Position numbers and translations under genes: made by a program. Positions 12,877 to 26,600 of a stretch of DNA of 64,000 bases are shown in pieces. Below the pieces are notes generated by a model. That model searched no databases and was not told the origin of the DNA. It saw only the letters and a list, made by a program, of their open reading frames with translations. The DNA is from Rhizopus arrhizus (taxonomy: Eukaryota > Mucoromycota > Mucoromycetes > Mucorales > Rhizopodaceae): positions 2,108,001 to 2,172,000 of the forward strand of contig JAKZZE010000004.1 in the NCBI GenBank assembly GCA_024220505.1, in the 5' to 3' direction. The stretch's first letter is position 1; each line of letters begins with the position of its first letter.

Positions 12877-13100
12877 TGCTCGACTTTACACCAATCGATG
12901 AACTCTATTAACTTCAACATGGCATGCGCTTCCAGTAGCAGACCACAACTCCAGCAATGCTGTGTTTCATCTACTACCTCACTTAGGAACTACTGTTTCC
13001 CACCAATGGTGTAAACAGAGATCTTTGCCTAGTTCAAGATGTTGAATTGCAAAAACGGTTTCTCTGGGTACTAAAAAAACGTCACCTTTTTGAAATGACG
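12877..13100 (-). pseudogene. Broken minus-strand coding block inside the transposon, family unknown
   Basis: One minus-strand frame reads about 73 codons of clearly protein-like sequence: FQKGDVFLVPRETVFAIQHL, then GKDLCLHHWWETVVPK, then LLELWSATGSACHVEVNRVH, broken only by two TGA codons, with a TAA near 12880. The direction is opposite to the transposase gene, with which it would converge. It may be a second transposon protein or captured host sequence. I do not recognise it. Confidence 0.5.
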
Positions 13101-13335
13101 ATAATAATAGATGTTAGTGACGTAAGCAGTTTTCTATAGCTGTAAAAATTCCGATTTACCCAAATGCTCAAAAAAATTTAGCAGCAGTAAATTGGGTGTC
13201 GTGTCAAAAAAAACATTGATTCTTAACTAAATTATAGCTTCATATGACAACCACATTTAAAGGACTAAAAGGTAATATTACTTCCTTGAATAAATATTCT
13301 GAAAAATATTATAATAACATGCCATCGTAAATTGT

Positions 13336-13588
13336 AGAATTAAATGCCTATTTGAACGAACTGATGTACCGAGCTTCTGCGATTTTGTTCAACAAAATTC
13401 AGAAAATTTAATGGCTTGGTCCACGGATAAAGCATACATGGCTGCTAAGCAACTTTACTCATTGTAGAGAAATAGATTCGCCCTTAGTTTAAGAGCACAC
13501 AATAAAATACAACTCATCTGTGACAGGTATGAAATTGATGTTAAATTTGAAGACCAAGATAAAATAAACTCATACATATTTTGCTTAA
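13336..13588 (+). pseudogene. Coding-like block upstream of the transposase exons
   Basis: A plus-strand frame gives about 84 codons including IKCLFERTDVPSFCDFVQQ and FALSLRAHNKIQLICDRYEI, interrupted by one TAG at 13465-13467 and ending at a stop around 13589. It could be the 5' part of the transposon gene or a separate ORF. Joining it to the exons from about 13.8 kb is not clear from splice signals alone. Confidence 0.4.
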
Positions 13589-13827
13589 AGTAAGAACCAG
13601 TACGAGAAGGAGCTCTGGGAATTTATTCATAAAGGAGCAAAAAGTTTGGTAAGCGGATCTTAAAGCGTACATATAATATATACTAGAAACTAACAAAATA
13701 AGCGACTTTAATAACAGAATACCAGCCATTTAGAAACAACTGTAAACGCTATTAGAACTTCTTCAATAGCTACAAACATGGCATTAAATCTTATTTCTGC
13801 TACATATGATACCGTTGACAAAATATA

Positions 13828-16729
13828 CCTCCCCAACCATCAATTACACCTATTAAAAATACAGCTGCAGGCGTTGAATCATATAACGATGATGAAATTA
13901 CTATACACTCAATTGCCCATAAAAAGGTAAAATAAATATAACAATGCACTGATATTATTCGTGTTATTGACTTAATTTGGAAATTCAGCTTTCTGATAAA
14001 CTTTCCAATGACGACTTAAACTATTTAAAAATCTACCAAAGCGATGGATCGCCAAAGTCTGATCTTCTCTTTTTATCATCAAAGTTACTCCAGAAAGAAA
14101 AAATAACTATTCTTGAAGAAACTGTACTAGAGTAAGTTACATATATTAAAAGCAATTAAGTTATTATATTTACTGATTGCAATACTATTGTTTAGATTAA
14201 GCTTGTCTGGCATATATAACTATTTTAATCCAGCAGTTGTAGAAATGTATGACAAAGAATTAAATCGTCCACTTCATCAACTAATTAACGATGACGACAA
14301 TATAATCAAAGTCCCAAAGGACAATATTTCGGAAGTGTTTGAAAAAATTTCTAAAAGTGAAGATATGAACGAGGCCGTATATTATATACAAATCGAAAAG
14401 GCTAAGTTATGCAAGAATAATGAGCGAAGAGGTGATAGATATGCTATACTTTCTATCGTACTCGTCATAACAACACTACGTACGATATCTATGATGGTCA
14501 ATTTTGGAATGAATTCAAGGATAGAGATGGTAATGTATTTATCAGTCAAGCTAGATCTCTTTTATTCACTTTGAATGTCGATTGGTTTCAATCTTCAAAA
14601 CGAACTGTGTACTCTGTTGGTGCTGTTTACTTGACAATAAATAATATTCCAAGATCCATCAGATACAAAAAAGAAAATATCATCTTGGTTTGTGTTATTC
14701 CTGGACCCAAAGAACCCAAAGACACACAAATCAACAACTATTTACAAGTTTTGGTAAAGGATCTGAAGGAGCTTTACTATAGTGACTTTTTTACCTATAC
14801 GGCCGAGTCTCCCAATGTTCCTGTCCAAGTTCGTGCTGCTCTGTTCTTGATTGCTTGCGATATTCCTGCTAGCCGAAAGGTTAGTGGGTTTACTTCATTC
14901 AATGCAACTGTACCTTGTAATAAATGCTCAACAGCATTTCCTGCTCGTTGTAATACAAATCTTCAACGTGATTTTTCTTTTGGTCTTGAAGATCCTGATG
15001 CTTGGTCACTTCGTACCAATATTGAAAATCGTCGTCATGCAAGAAATTGGAAAGAAGCATCTACAAAGAAACAAAGGACTGACTTGGAACAGAAATTTGG
15101 TACTCGTTTTTCTGCTCTACATGATTTGGAATACCTTGATCTTGTTCGTTGTACTGCCATTGATCTTATGCACGGCCTTTTCCTAGGAACAGCAAAGAAA
15201 ATGATTAAAATATGGCGTACTACTATTTGTGACCTTACCCATGAATTATATTTAACCGATGCTGACTTGAAAGAAATGCAAAAGGAAGCAAACGATATCA
15301 TACTACCAGCACAATACACGCCAATCAATCAGAAAATTGCCAGCAATTTTTCTGACTTAAAGGCTGATGAATGGAGAACCTGGTGTCTTGCTCTTTCGCC
15401 CCTTTTACTGAAGTCTCGTCTTCCAGTCCGTCACAAAGAAAATTAGGCAAAGTTTGTACTGGCCTGTCACATCGTATGTCGTCCATGCATTACCCAGAAT
15501 GAAGCCATGATGGCCCACAAACTATTCCATGAGTTTGTCATTGGTGTTGCTGAATTGTATGGTCCAGAGATGATTACTCCAAATATGCATCTTCATCTGC
15601 ATTTAAAGGACTCTATCCAAGACTTTGGCCCAATATATGCATTTTGGTTGTATGGCTTTGAGAAGCTTAATGGCGACATTAAGAAGATGACAGTAAACTA
15701 CAAGACAGCGTTTGAAGTTACATATATGAAGAAGTTTCTTTCTGTTGTGCACTATGGTGACTACATCCGTAACTTACCACAAGGAATTAAACAGAATCCT
15801 GTGACGATGTCTTCCTTTGGTTGCTTGTCACCAACACCTTCTGACTCCCTAGTTGCTTCTACATTTGATCCAACTTGCTTTGATTTCAGTTTATTTGTCA
15901 GTGCTCCTCTACGCCTTAATGATACATTCACTGGTGCTGAACTTCTACCTCCTGATACGCAAACTTTCGTTATTGTAGAAAAAGTGTAAGATCGTTTTGT
16001 AGAAATACAATATATTCAGCAATACTAATATTTTTAACGTAATAGAATTGAAGATACGGAGCTCTGGAGTAAATGTGGTGATGAGCAAGAGCTCACATTC
16101 TATAGAAGATTCGCAAGCATTATGGACGTACTGCTCAAAGGTTCCGAAGTCATATTATCTGAGTAAGTAATACAAATGAAGCGAAAGTAATATACATATA
16201 TTGATAAATTTTCTTTTATACAGTGGTGAGACTGTTTGCCAAAGTTCTTGTATCGCTCTAGAAGCAAATAAGTGTGTTTTTGCCGGTGAAGATACTTCGC
16301 CCACTTACTCTCGAAAAATCGATTTACTGCTCAAATACGATGAAAAAAAAGCCATCGATCTTTGTTCTAACGAATGGAAAAAAAGCAAAGTAACAAACGA
16401 TCTCAAATTAAAATAGCAGTCAAAAAATAGGAGGGTCAATACTTGCATTATTAACAACTTACAAGGAACATATGGTGGATCTCATTCTGTCTTAGCATTG
16501 AATGTAATTGGTAAATATAAATTTGAAAGGAATTAATAAAAATGTATGTTCTAACTTTTTTTTAGGTTTAAATGGCTATATGTATAAACTTACCAAAGTC
16601 GATAATTACTTCATTGCCACATCATTTCGTGCTATCGTTGTACCTAGATGTTTCTCTGAAATTGATAGTTTTGAGGAAAGCAGACCGTATAGAGCAAGCA
16701 GCAAAGGCAGTGATAAGAGAAAATTGTAG
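13828..16729 (+). pseudogene. Tnp2-like transposase joined to a PD-(D/E)XK-like domain, broken by nonsense codons
   Basis: Exons can be followed from about 13828 (SITPIKNTAAGVES) through introns near 13926-13987 and 14132-14193 into the transposase core. Core hallmarks are AALFLIACDIPASRK, a knuckle-like VPCNKCSTAFPARC, CTAIDLMHGLFLGTAKK and MHLHLHLKDSIQDFGPIYAF, the last typical of Tnp2/CACTA-like transposases. After VIVEKV at about 15988 an intron (to about 16045, AG-ended) restores the frame into IEDTELWSKCGDEQELTFY, a second intron (about 16161-16222) leads to a block with RKIDLLL and IDLCSNEWKK (D...ExK), and a third (about 16511-16564) to the end at 16729. Defects are a frame change near 14440-14455 and in-frame TAG at 15444-15446 and 16414-16416. 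The true start is unknown. Confidence 0.7.
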
Positions 16730-16945
16730 AATGTGGATCCGTTACTCTTAGAAGTTTTTTTTTTTTCTGTGTTTAACTCTGGATTTTTAAAATAAAAAAC
16801 TTCACCATCTTCATGAAAAATTGCATGACTATAGAAAAGTTTGAACGAATTAAAACTTTCTTGATTGGAGAGCTAAAAACCTGACTACACAGAAAATCTT
16901 TTTGATTGATCAGCCTGAAAAGAATTTTAAACGTAAAACACTGTA
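16677..16945 (-). repeat. Right terminal inverted repeat of the transposon
   Basis: Inverted partner of 12024-12292. The first 50 or so bases (16677-16729) are coding: they hold the final codons and the TAG stop of the transposon gene. Sequence similarity stops abruptly at 16677. Confidence 0.93.
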
Positions 16946-17131
16946 ATAAGGTTAACCAGAAAAGCGAGGCAATCAATTGATGCCTGGCTCATTCGATGGC
17001 CCTCCATATGTGCGATATTACTCGAAATGGACTACTTAGCCCGCTCTCAGTTCCCTGAAGCTTCCACTCATCTTGGTGAGCCCTTTGTCAAGCATCTTCG
17101 TTACATTCAGCAAAAATTTTCAGATAGTTAA
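16946..17131 (+). pseudogene. Coding-like fragment abutting the transposon, family unknown
   Basis: From the right end of the transposon one plus frame stays open for 61 codons to a TAA at 17129-17131 (LLEMDYLARSQFPEASTHLG, then EPFVKHLRYIQQKFSDS). There is no start codon or recognisable domain. It resembles the tail of an older gene or element into which the transposon inserted. The matching frame on the left flank is off by one base, so continuity is unproven. Confidence 0.35.
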
Positions 17132-19208
17132 TTATCATCTCTAATACATAATACTTTTACGTTTTCCCTTTAATCCCAAAAGGGTTTTTCACTCCTTTTC
17201 ACTGCGATCTGACCCGGGCAATACAGCATGAAAATGCTATGTGCTCATCGGTCATTAAAAATTATTATCAAATAAAAATTATTCTTAATCGTAATAAGGT
17301 TAAAGGTAAAGCACTTCCTCAGTAAACAGAGATTTTTACAAAGAAGCTTACTTTAGGACTGCAAAGAAAAAACAATTCCAATATTCTTGCCTATTTTCCG
17401 TTCAAATTGGTGCATGCTTGGTATACGTTCTGGCGTATACTTAGATATAGGTTTAGCGTCAATCCAATCAGTACGACAAGGAAATGGAAAGGATAACTAT
17501 GGTATTTTATTAGATTGATTATCCTATCATTAAGCAAAGAGTAGACTCACAATATGTTATTACGCTTTTCTTAAGTTTATAAGGAAAAACTAGCCTAGAT
17601 AAAACGGACAGTATTCTCAAAAGAGGTGCTGACTTCATCCACAAGTGTGAAAAAGGTAGTCAGTCTAAGACAAGCAAAGAAGAAAACACGCACATTCCAA
17701 AAAGAATTAGTTATTCAAATTTTCTTTAGATTAAATGAATGACATAGAACAATCGAAATAATAAGGTGATAAAAAAGGCTAGATACCTTGTAACTATCAT
17801 AAAAAAAGGTTATGAGAAGTGGTAGCTACAGCGTGTTGGATAAATTTATTGACCTTTGCTAATGATGTCGTCATCTAAATAGAGATCGAATGTATTATTT
17901 TTTTTGTAAGCTTCAAAGCAGTTGACTGTAATAATTCCACAAGGCTTATTGAACAAGATATTTCCTCTAAACAAGCAACTATACACGTAGCACATTTGAT
18001 AATATACCAGAAGCAATAGCAAAGAAACCAAAAAAAAAGAGAAATGTAGTCATGCATATTTTGACCGCATTTACAGTGAGAAATTAACACACAGCTTCAT
18101 TACTGTTTGAATAACAGCGTAGATCCAACATGCACGAAGTTAAACCCAAGTGCATTTTATGTATAACAGGCTTATTATATCTGCTTCTTTCTTTCAATCT
18201 CAGTAATGCATCTTATTTTATATTGCCCAAACAACACTCGTGTAACAATGAGATACTAAGAACCCCCTTTTGTGCCTGACAACCAGAAATGAAATATGCT
18301 GAGTTTCGTTGCTACTTGATTCATCTTAAAAAGACGTCAAATTCATGCTGAAGTATTATTCAAGCAGTAGTATTTTAAGCGTAATAATATCACAAATTAA
18401 TTTTAGTAATATGTACAGATTTTTGAGTTAATTAAAGTAAGCTGAAAAGGTTAACCGTCAAAAGGGAATCAATATGTTTTATAAACTCCCCTTATTCTTT
18501 CAAGTATTCACAAGCTTAATTTTATAGTGATAATAGCAACTTAATTTGAGCTCATGTTGTAAAAGTAATGGTTCTGTACCATTCATAAAATGCAAAAAAA
18601 AATCAGTGTTAACATGTTGAAGAAGTCTATCGATTTGCACTTTTGAAAAGAGGAGTCGTTCATAAAGTACTAACCATTTCAACTGTGTATCCGAGTGTTT
18701 CAAGGTCCTGTTTATAGACATTTCTTTGTATATGAGCATGTATATAATTAAATGGTACAAATTCATTTATTTTAACTAAAATGTGTTCCCGCTTAACGTT
18801 AATTAATTCCCCTTTCTTTAACGCACGGTACAGGCATTAGCTGTCACACCTGATTGTGTTGTGTCGTAATTTTGTCTGAAGGGTCTATTTGGTTACACGG
18901 GATACTCGCATTCCAGTGAAAAATTAATTTTTATGATTGAATTAAACCCTTTTTCTCACTTGCAATGAAATTATTATGAGGGGGGAAGGAGGTTTATAAA
19001 CATTACACCTTTTGTTTAATTTAATTATTTCTACTCTTTAAGCCCAAACTAAAAAAATAACATTTTATACACACAATTGCCATATTTAGATTTCATTAAC
19101 ATTCATCATTTTTTCTTTCCCTTCTTCCTTTTTATTACATATAAAAGTGAAATACGCACTATTAAAATCACTTTCTTTTTCAAATCTCTCTTTTTAAATA
19201 GTTATATC
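17132..19208. other. Decayed AT-rich interval
   Basis: No intact gene. A minus-strand stretch near 17355-17470 reads about 37 protein-like codons (SKYTPERIPSMHQFERKIGK) and then stops, which suggests another dead element. The motif GGTTAACC followed by a similar purine-rich context occurs at about 16950 and 18429. The last 200 bases hold the promoter and 5' leader of the following gene. Confidence 0.45.
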
Positions 19209-21228
19209 ATGTTGAAAGATTCAATTTTTGAACAAACAAGAAGCAACGCAGATATAAAGACTTCACCTATACAACCGCCTATCACACCCTCTTCTTCACT
19301 GACAACCAGTTCCAGCAAGTACTCACTTTTTGAATTCAGTCCTGCATCACAGATTCTCAAAGATTACCCTGAATTTGAGCTCTTTCGTAAACATTCCATT
19401 AATGGAGATAATGCAGATTTCATTCGCGATAAAACGTTTGCACTTAGTCCCTCCTATGACACGCCTACCTTTTTAGCAAGAAGGGCATCAGCCCCTAATC
19501 ATACGATCATTAATGTGTGCTCCAAATGCTCATCTAAGCATCAGCCCTTATCGCTTTCCATTTGTGGCCAGCATCAATTCTGTCATTCCTGCCAAAGAAC
19601 AAAAGAATGTTCTGTTTGCCCAAAGGTAAGCTTTGAAGAAAAATTAGTTCTTGTTTATTAACAATCGGATCTTAGATGACTACCCCTTATAATCTTGCCG
19701 CCAAGGAATATATACCTTCACCTTACAATTCATTTCAATCCTATCTTCCTTCAAGTTATCCTTGCGCAAAATTAAAAAATGTAAAGCATAGCAAATTAAT
19801 GTAAAAAAAATGTAAACCTTTATATTTAATAGATTCCTTGGGACGTATCACAAAATGATATTCGCAACTTTTTTGGGAATTGTCGACTTCCTTCGCCAAC
19901 TCTTTATGCACAATCCATTCATGTAAGAAGCATAATATGCTTCATTTATAAAATTTTTATTTTTATCGTGTTAGATTTTGATGGATCGTACAACCGGCAA
20001 AACGTTATCCGATGCTTATGTTGAGTTCGCAAGCACGATTGATCTCTGGCGTGCAATTGAAACGCGTAGCGAAAAATCACTCAAAGGGCGAATTATTACA
20101 GTGAGTGAATGCAGTCAGGAAGAGCTATTATCTGTTATATTTCCAAAATGGAGAGGTCAATTCCAAGGTAATATGGCTATTCCTCCTACATCAGACATTG
20201 TAAAAACAATGTCAACTGCTGCTGGTGGCGGTGTTAATTCTGGTTGTCCTCCTTTTATAACTCGAGAAGAAATTAATTCGCTGTTAGTTGTTTGTAAAAA
20301 CTACAAGGTAACTTAAATTTTTCTAATATTCCTTTATGCTTACTTTTCTATTATTAGCTTCATTTTTCAAGAAAATGCGCTGAAAGACCATTTGAAAATA
20401 TTATTACAGTGATTACAAAGTATCCATGGCATCAAGCTCATCTCATTACTACTATTCACAGAGATCATGTTTTTGAACTCTTGAAGCTTTCTATTGGTAA
20501 CAAAAAAAGCGCATCAATTTGATTTAGACTCAAGTTAAAAATTTATAATAGAATCTTTGAAGATACACTTGTCAAAAGATTATATTCAAATTGACCCAAC
20601 TCTACTTGAACGATTAGTTCATTCGGGTATTATGTGCCCTGCTTTTACTGAGCGTCAAAAGACTACTTTATTACAAACATCTCGCCTTGAATGTCCAGCA
20701 AACATCGTTTCTTTTTTATACCCTTTGGAGCCTATCTACTCAGCATATCATTCGCCCTTAATTCGTTCAGCTACAGTACCAGTGGAAGCAGTGTCATGTC
20801 CAGTGGATTATTTAACTTATCTCGCTAATCCTAATAACTTGGCTGTGCCACAAATAAGGCCAAAACGGTATACGCCACAACCTTCAAAAAGTACAGATGC
20901 CATTTTAGCAAGCCAAGAAAACACATCAGAAGAATCATTTGAAGATGATGACCTTGCTACTTTATCTATTTCTTCTCTCATTTATGAGATTCAGCAAAAT
21001 TGTCACTTGGATCAAACCAAGAAGCCAGTTCATGAACAAACTCCAATCAAAAAGGAAGTGGTTCAACAAGGTATTCCTCTTCTGTTTCATCCATTAGAAT
21101 CAAAACTATCACCTTGGGCGCCTGCATATTCATCATCTAATAGTAGCAACGAGCTTTGGCCGATTCCATACACATCCCCTGTACTAGAGTCTAATAAGCT
21201 TACAAGTTCCAAAGCATTAGCCGCCTGA
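19209..21228 (+). CDS. RING-like zinc-finger and RRM protein, probable RNA-binding
   Basis: Six exons: 19209-19625, 19676-19780, 19833-19922, 19975-20307, 20358-20496 and 20552-21228, all frame-consistent. I start at MLKDSIFEQ; an in-frame upstream ATG at 19077 would add a hydrophobic, Phe/Ile-rich stretch that looks like leader sequence. Residues about 100-139 hold a Cys/His cluster (CSKCSSKH, then FCHSCQRTKECSVC) resembling a small RING or zinc ribbon. Exons 3-4 form an RRM-like fold (LKNIPWDVSQNDIRNFFGNC, then DAYVEFASTIDLWRAIE). The middle and C-terminal parts are less conserved, with an acidic patch and Pro/Ser-rich tail. The order suggests a fungal RNA-binding regulator, but no named orthologue can be given from sequence alone. 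Confidence 0.78.
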
Positions 21229-21654
21229 AATATATAGCACATTCGCGGCTGCAGTTTAAAAACAATCGTTTTTATTTAAAAAAAAGTTTTTAATTATTTA
21301 TATATACAAGAATAATATCCATACAAAAAAATATATTTGTATATTGTTACTTTACGTGCTACAGATATACTGTTTTCATTATAAAGACAAGAGGCGGAGC
21401 TATTCCAATAAAGGAACTCTTTTTATAACCATCAAATGATCCTATGAACATCCTACTTTTGTTATAAATGATATCCATACAAGAGCTAAAGAAAATCAAT
21501 TATTAAAAGAAAATTCTAGTTTTTTTTTTTATTTGTATACAGTGTTCTTCTCTCAAACTTTTTTGTCCAAAGCGGAGTGACTTACTTTTTATTTGCCTTA
21601 CAAAAAAAAAGTAAAACTCTTTCACCTTTCAGTTTGTAAATATTAAATTTAAAA
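21229..21654. other. Intergenic region between two plus-strand genes
   Basis: AT-rich; it holds the 3' end of the RRM gene and the upstream region of the kinase gene, with a T run near 21521-21530 and an A run near 21602-21610. No other feature seen. Confidence 0.6.
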
Positions 21655-23586
<1,932 letters not shown>

Positions 23587-23679
23587 AAAGATTTTATGAC
23601 ACAATAAAAAGGTTTTATTTCAAACATAATACAAAGTATATTATTTATTATTATTTTTGTATGCAGTAAAATGTCTATT

Positions 23680-26600
23680 TTATAATTGAGGTTTGTTAGG
23701 TGTGCTAGATGTATTTGGTACATTATGTGTTGCTTGTACACTGGTTATGCTTGGTGGTTTCTTACGAGATTTTTTACGTAATGACATTTTCAGAGTACGA
23801 GAAAGGCTTTCGGCTCTAGACACACTAGCGTTTTCGAATGCAAATGTATGAAACGGCGAAGATGTGTATCCTGGTGATCCTTCGGTAATAGAGGTTCTTA
23901 TTGAAAATGCGCGACTGATGGGTGAGGGGATGGGGTGGTTATGTGAACTGGACAGACTGGCTGCATAGCTGTTTTGTCGAGGTAGAGATGATATGGAAGA
24001 AAAGTCTTGTGTACTGTCGCTGTATAATGTGGACCTGTTTTGACTTGTAAGGGAATTAGATTTAGAAGAAGCTGCCTTTTCTTGTGCTCTTCTTTCTTTG
24101 AGTTGTTTTATTTCTTCTACAAAATTTTTATGAAAAACTATGAATTTTTTAAAAAAATCAGTTTTTGATATTAACGTTAAGATTTAAACTTACATTCAAC
24201 TAAAGTGGCATGAAAAGGTTTTAAATCTGCACTAACAAGTTTACTATGGGTCTCTAGGCACTTTTCAATGATTTGGACCTAAAAAATATAAGTAAAAGAA
24301 AAATGAACAAAAACTCTGGAGTTTACCTGATCAAGTATTGCTTCTTGAAGTCTGTTAATCCACGGTCGCATTTCAGGATGCTTGCTCCAATATTCTTTAC
24401 TAAGAAATGCTTTTTTATACAAAGGAACCCCTCCATTAACAGGGGCATCTACAGAACCATTAAGAGACATAGAAAAAGGATTAATATTAATAGGTTGTGT
24501 TGTTGGTGAGCGTGTCGTAAGATAGATAGAGTATTTCTTTTCTAAAGATACTAGCTCCATATTTTTATTTTCTACAGTCTTTACAGCATTTTCTATAGGT
24601 GAAATTTCCTTTGCTTGTACTGATATGATACGTGATCTTCTAACAATAGTAGGAAACTTATCCTCGCATACGAAATCTATCCTTTCAGTCCATAGATTTG
24701 AGAAATCAGATTCAGGTTGTTTTTCCTCATTTGACTTTATAGTGTCCTTCATAATAGGATGGGTAAAAGTAAACCTTGAGACAGAATTAGATGCATAGTA
24801 TTTTTTGACAATCTCTGGTGCATGAGGGTTTGAGAGACATAAAATAGAAGCTTTATCAGGGATAGGCACCACAGGTGTAATCTGAAGGTATTGGCCATCA
24901 AGAGAGATTTCCAACTCTTTCAATTCATCCTCATGAAGAGTGGCAGCATTGGAAAATTTACTTGGCAATAATTGTGCATTTGGATGTCTGTTTTGCATTC
25001 TTTCTACAAAGGATGGCATCTTTTCCCATTCTAAACCACGATAAATGTATTGCTGATTTCGGCTGCCGGGAGGAAATCCACGTCCATAGAATCCAACACG
25101 AAAGTACTCTGTAAAGCAACGATCCTTTTTCACCACATTTTGAAACAAAATCGCCTGTCTCTGTAAAATTTCAGAAAGTTTTGGATAATCATAGACGTTA
25201 TTTTCGTATTCATAAGCCAGCTCTTTGCAAAGCTCCACACACAGTTCCCAAGCGCTTCCCTGCTCGAGATACGAGATCATCTTCATGTAGAGGTTTTCCT
25301 TTCTACTAAATGAGCTTTGAGAAGGTAAAAATAATTCTGGTACTTCAGGGAGCTTGGTAGTAGGATCCCAATGGAGCAAATCAGCATGAAACCGTAATGT
25401 AAGTGCAGCTTCGATATAATTACCGCTGTCAACATGGAGCTGAACTAGTTGATGTACATATTTAATGTAAATCTCTTCACGTTCAATGACTTGAATGAAT
25501 TTCATCAATTTCAAAGTAGCCGTGATGCGTTCATCCATAAATTCGTTATCTGGCGGTAAACTTCTAATTTGCAATAAAAGCCCTAAAAACTTACAAAGCG
25601 AATCTACTGACCTCTTGCCTATTGGCAACAAATCTGCCCGATCATCTGCCTGTAATTGGTATTCCAAAGCACGGTTCAATTCAACTGTCATTTTCAACTG
25701 CAACTGTTCGTCACCTTTATTTTCAGACATAACTAAACGATCCAAAGTGCCAATAAGCAAATGCTGAATATGAATGAGCTCTCCATAAGAATAAAGTTCG
25801 ATTGCAATAATGTTCGCGATAACAGAGAATGCATTCAAACGCACACGGTCGTGCAAAGTCAAACTAACAGCACACATAGCGCTCAAAATGTGATAGGACA
25901 AATCAGCTTGTAAGAACGATACTTCCGTCTTGATGTAATCGTCTGTATTCTCCTCTTCATGAATGGCAGAAAGCGGTACTTCGTCTGTAGGGCCAATCCT
26001 GACACTGTGTCGAGCAGAATAGTAAGGTTCTGGGCTCTTCACGTGATCTTCTTCTACCGACCTCTTTCTCGATAAATCATCCTGAAAATTACTGTGTTCA
26101 CTGTTTGAGAAAAAGTGACTTGCACCGCTGAGAACAGAAGAAGCAAAATCACCACCAAAATAATCATTGCTGAGTGGAATTACCGGCTTGTTATGGCTTT
26201 CTGTTTCTTGCTGAGACACCATTCGACGTTGCAGAACTTTTTGTTTCCCAGAAAGTTCCCACAAGGATAGGAATGTCTTAGCTCCTACTCCTCCTCGCAT
26301 ATTACCTGTCATCTTCCAAACAGCACGCTGTTCTTGAGGTGTCAATTGAGAAAGCTCCAATATTGGACTTCCAACGACTCTCAAAAAGCCAACAAAGTAT
26401 ACCCGCCATAGTAACAGTGTTGATCGCTGCTCTTTAATAAATGTATTACTTTGATCCAAATCAAAATCGTCATGTGTGGAATAGGCAGCCTCGGCTGGAA
26501 TAAAGGTCGGTATTTCCAAAATGTCCTTGACAGGCTCCAAGATATGACAAAGTATTATTTGGTGAGCAATTACATTTAGATTAAGCCAATTCTTTGGGAG

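Larger units (their letters stand above)
12026..16943 (+). mobile_element. DNA transposon with 269-bp inverted ends and Tnp2-like transposase
   Basis: The outer ends are inverted copies, 12024-12292 and 16677-16945 counting the flanking TA, with one mismatch seen (12282 versus its partner). The termini read CAGTGTTTTACG, each flanked by TA, consistent with a 2-bp TA target duplication, though TA is palindromic so this is weak. Inside, on the plus strand, is a multi-exon transposase gene of the Tnp2/CACTA-like superfamily, joined to a nuclease-like domain. On the minus strand at 12877-13100 lies a second, broken coding block. Near-identical ends argue for fairly recent insertion or gene conversion, yet the genes carry nonsense codons, so this copy is probably non-autonomous. 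Confidence 0.85.

Noticed and set aside
17846..18090. Hydrophobic minus-strand ORFs near 18 kb
   Set aside because: Two overlapping short frames with random Leu/Ile/Cys-rich composition from AT-rich DNA; no conserved features.
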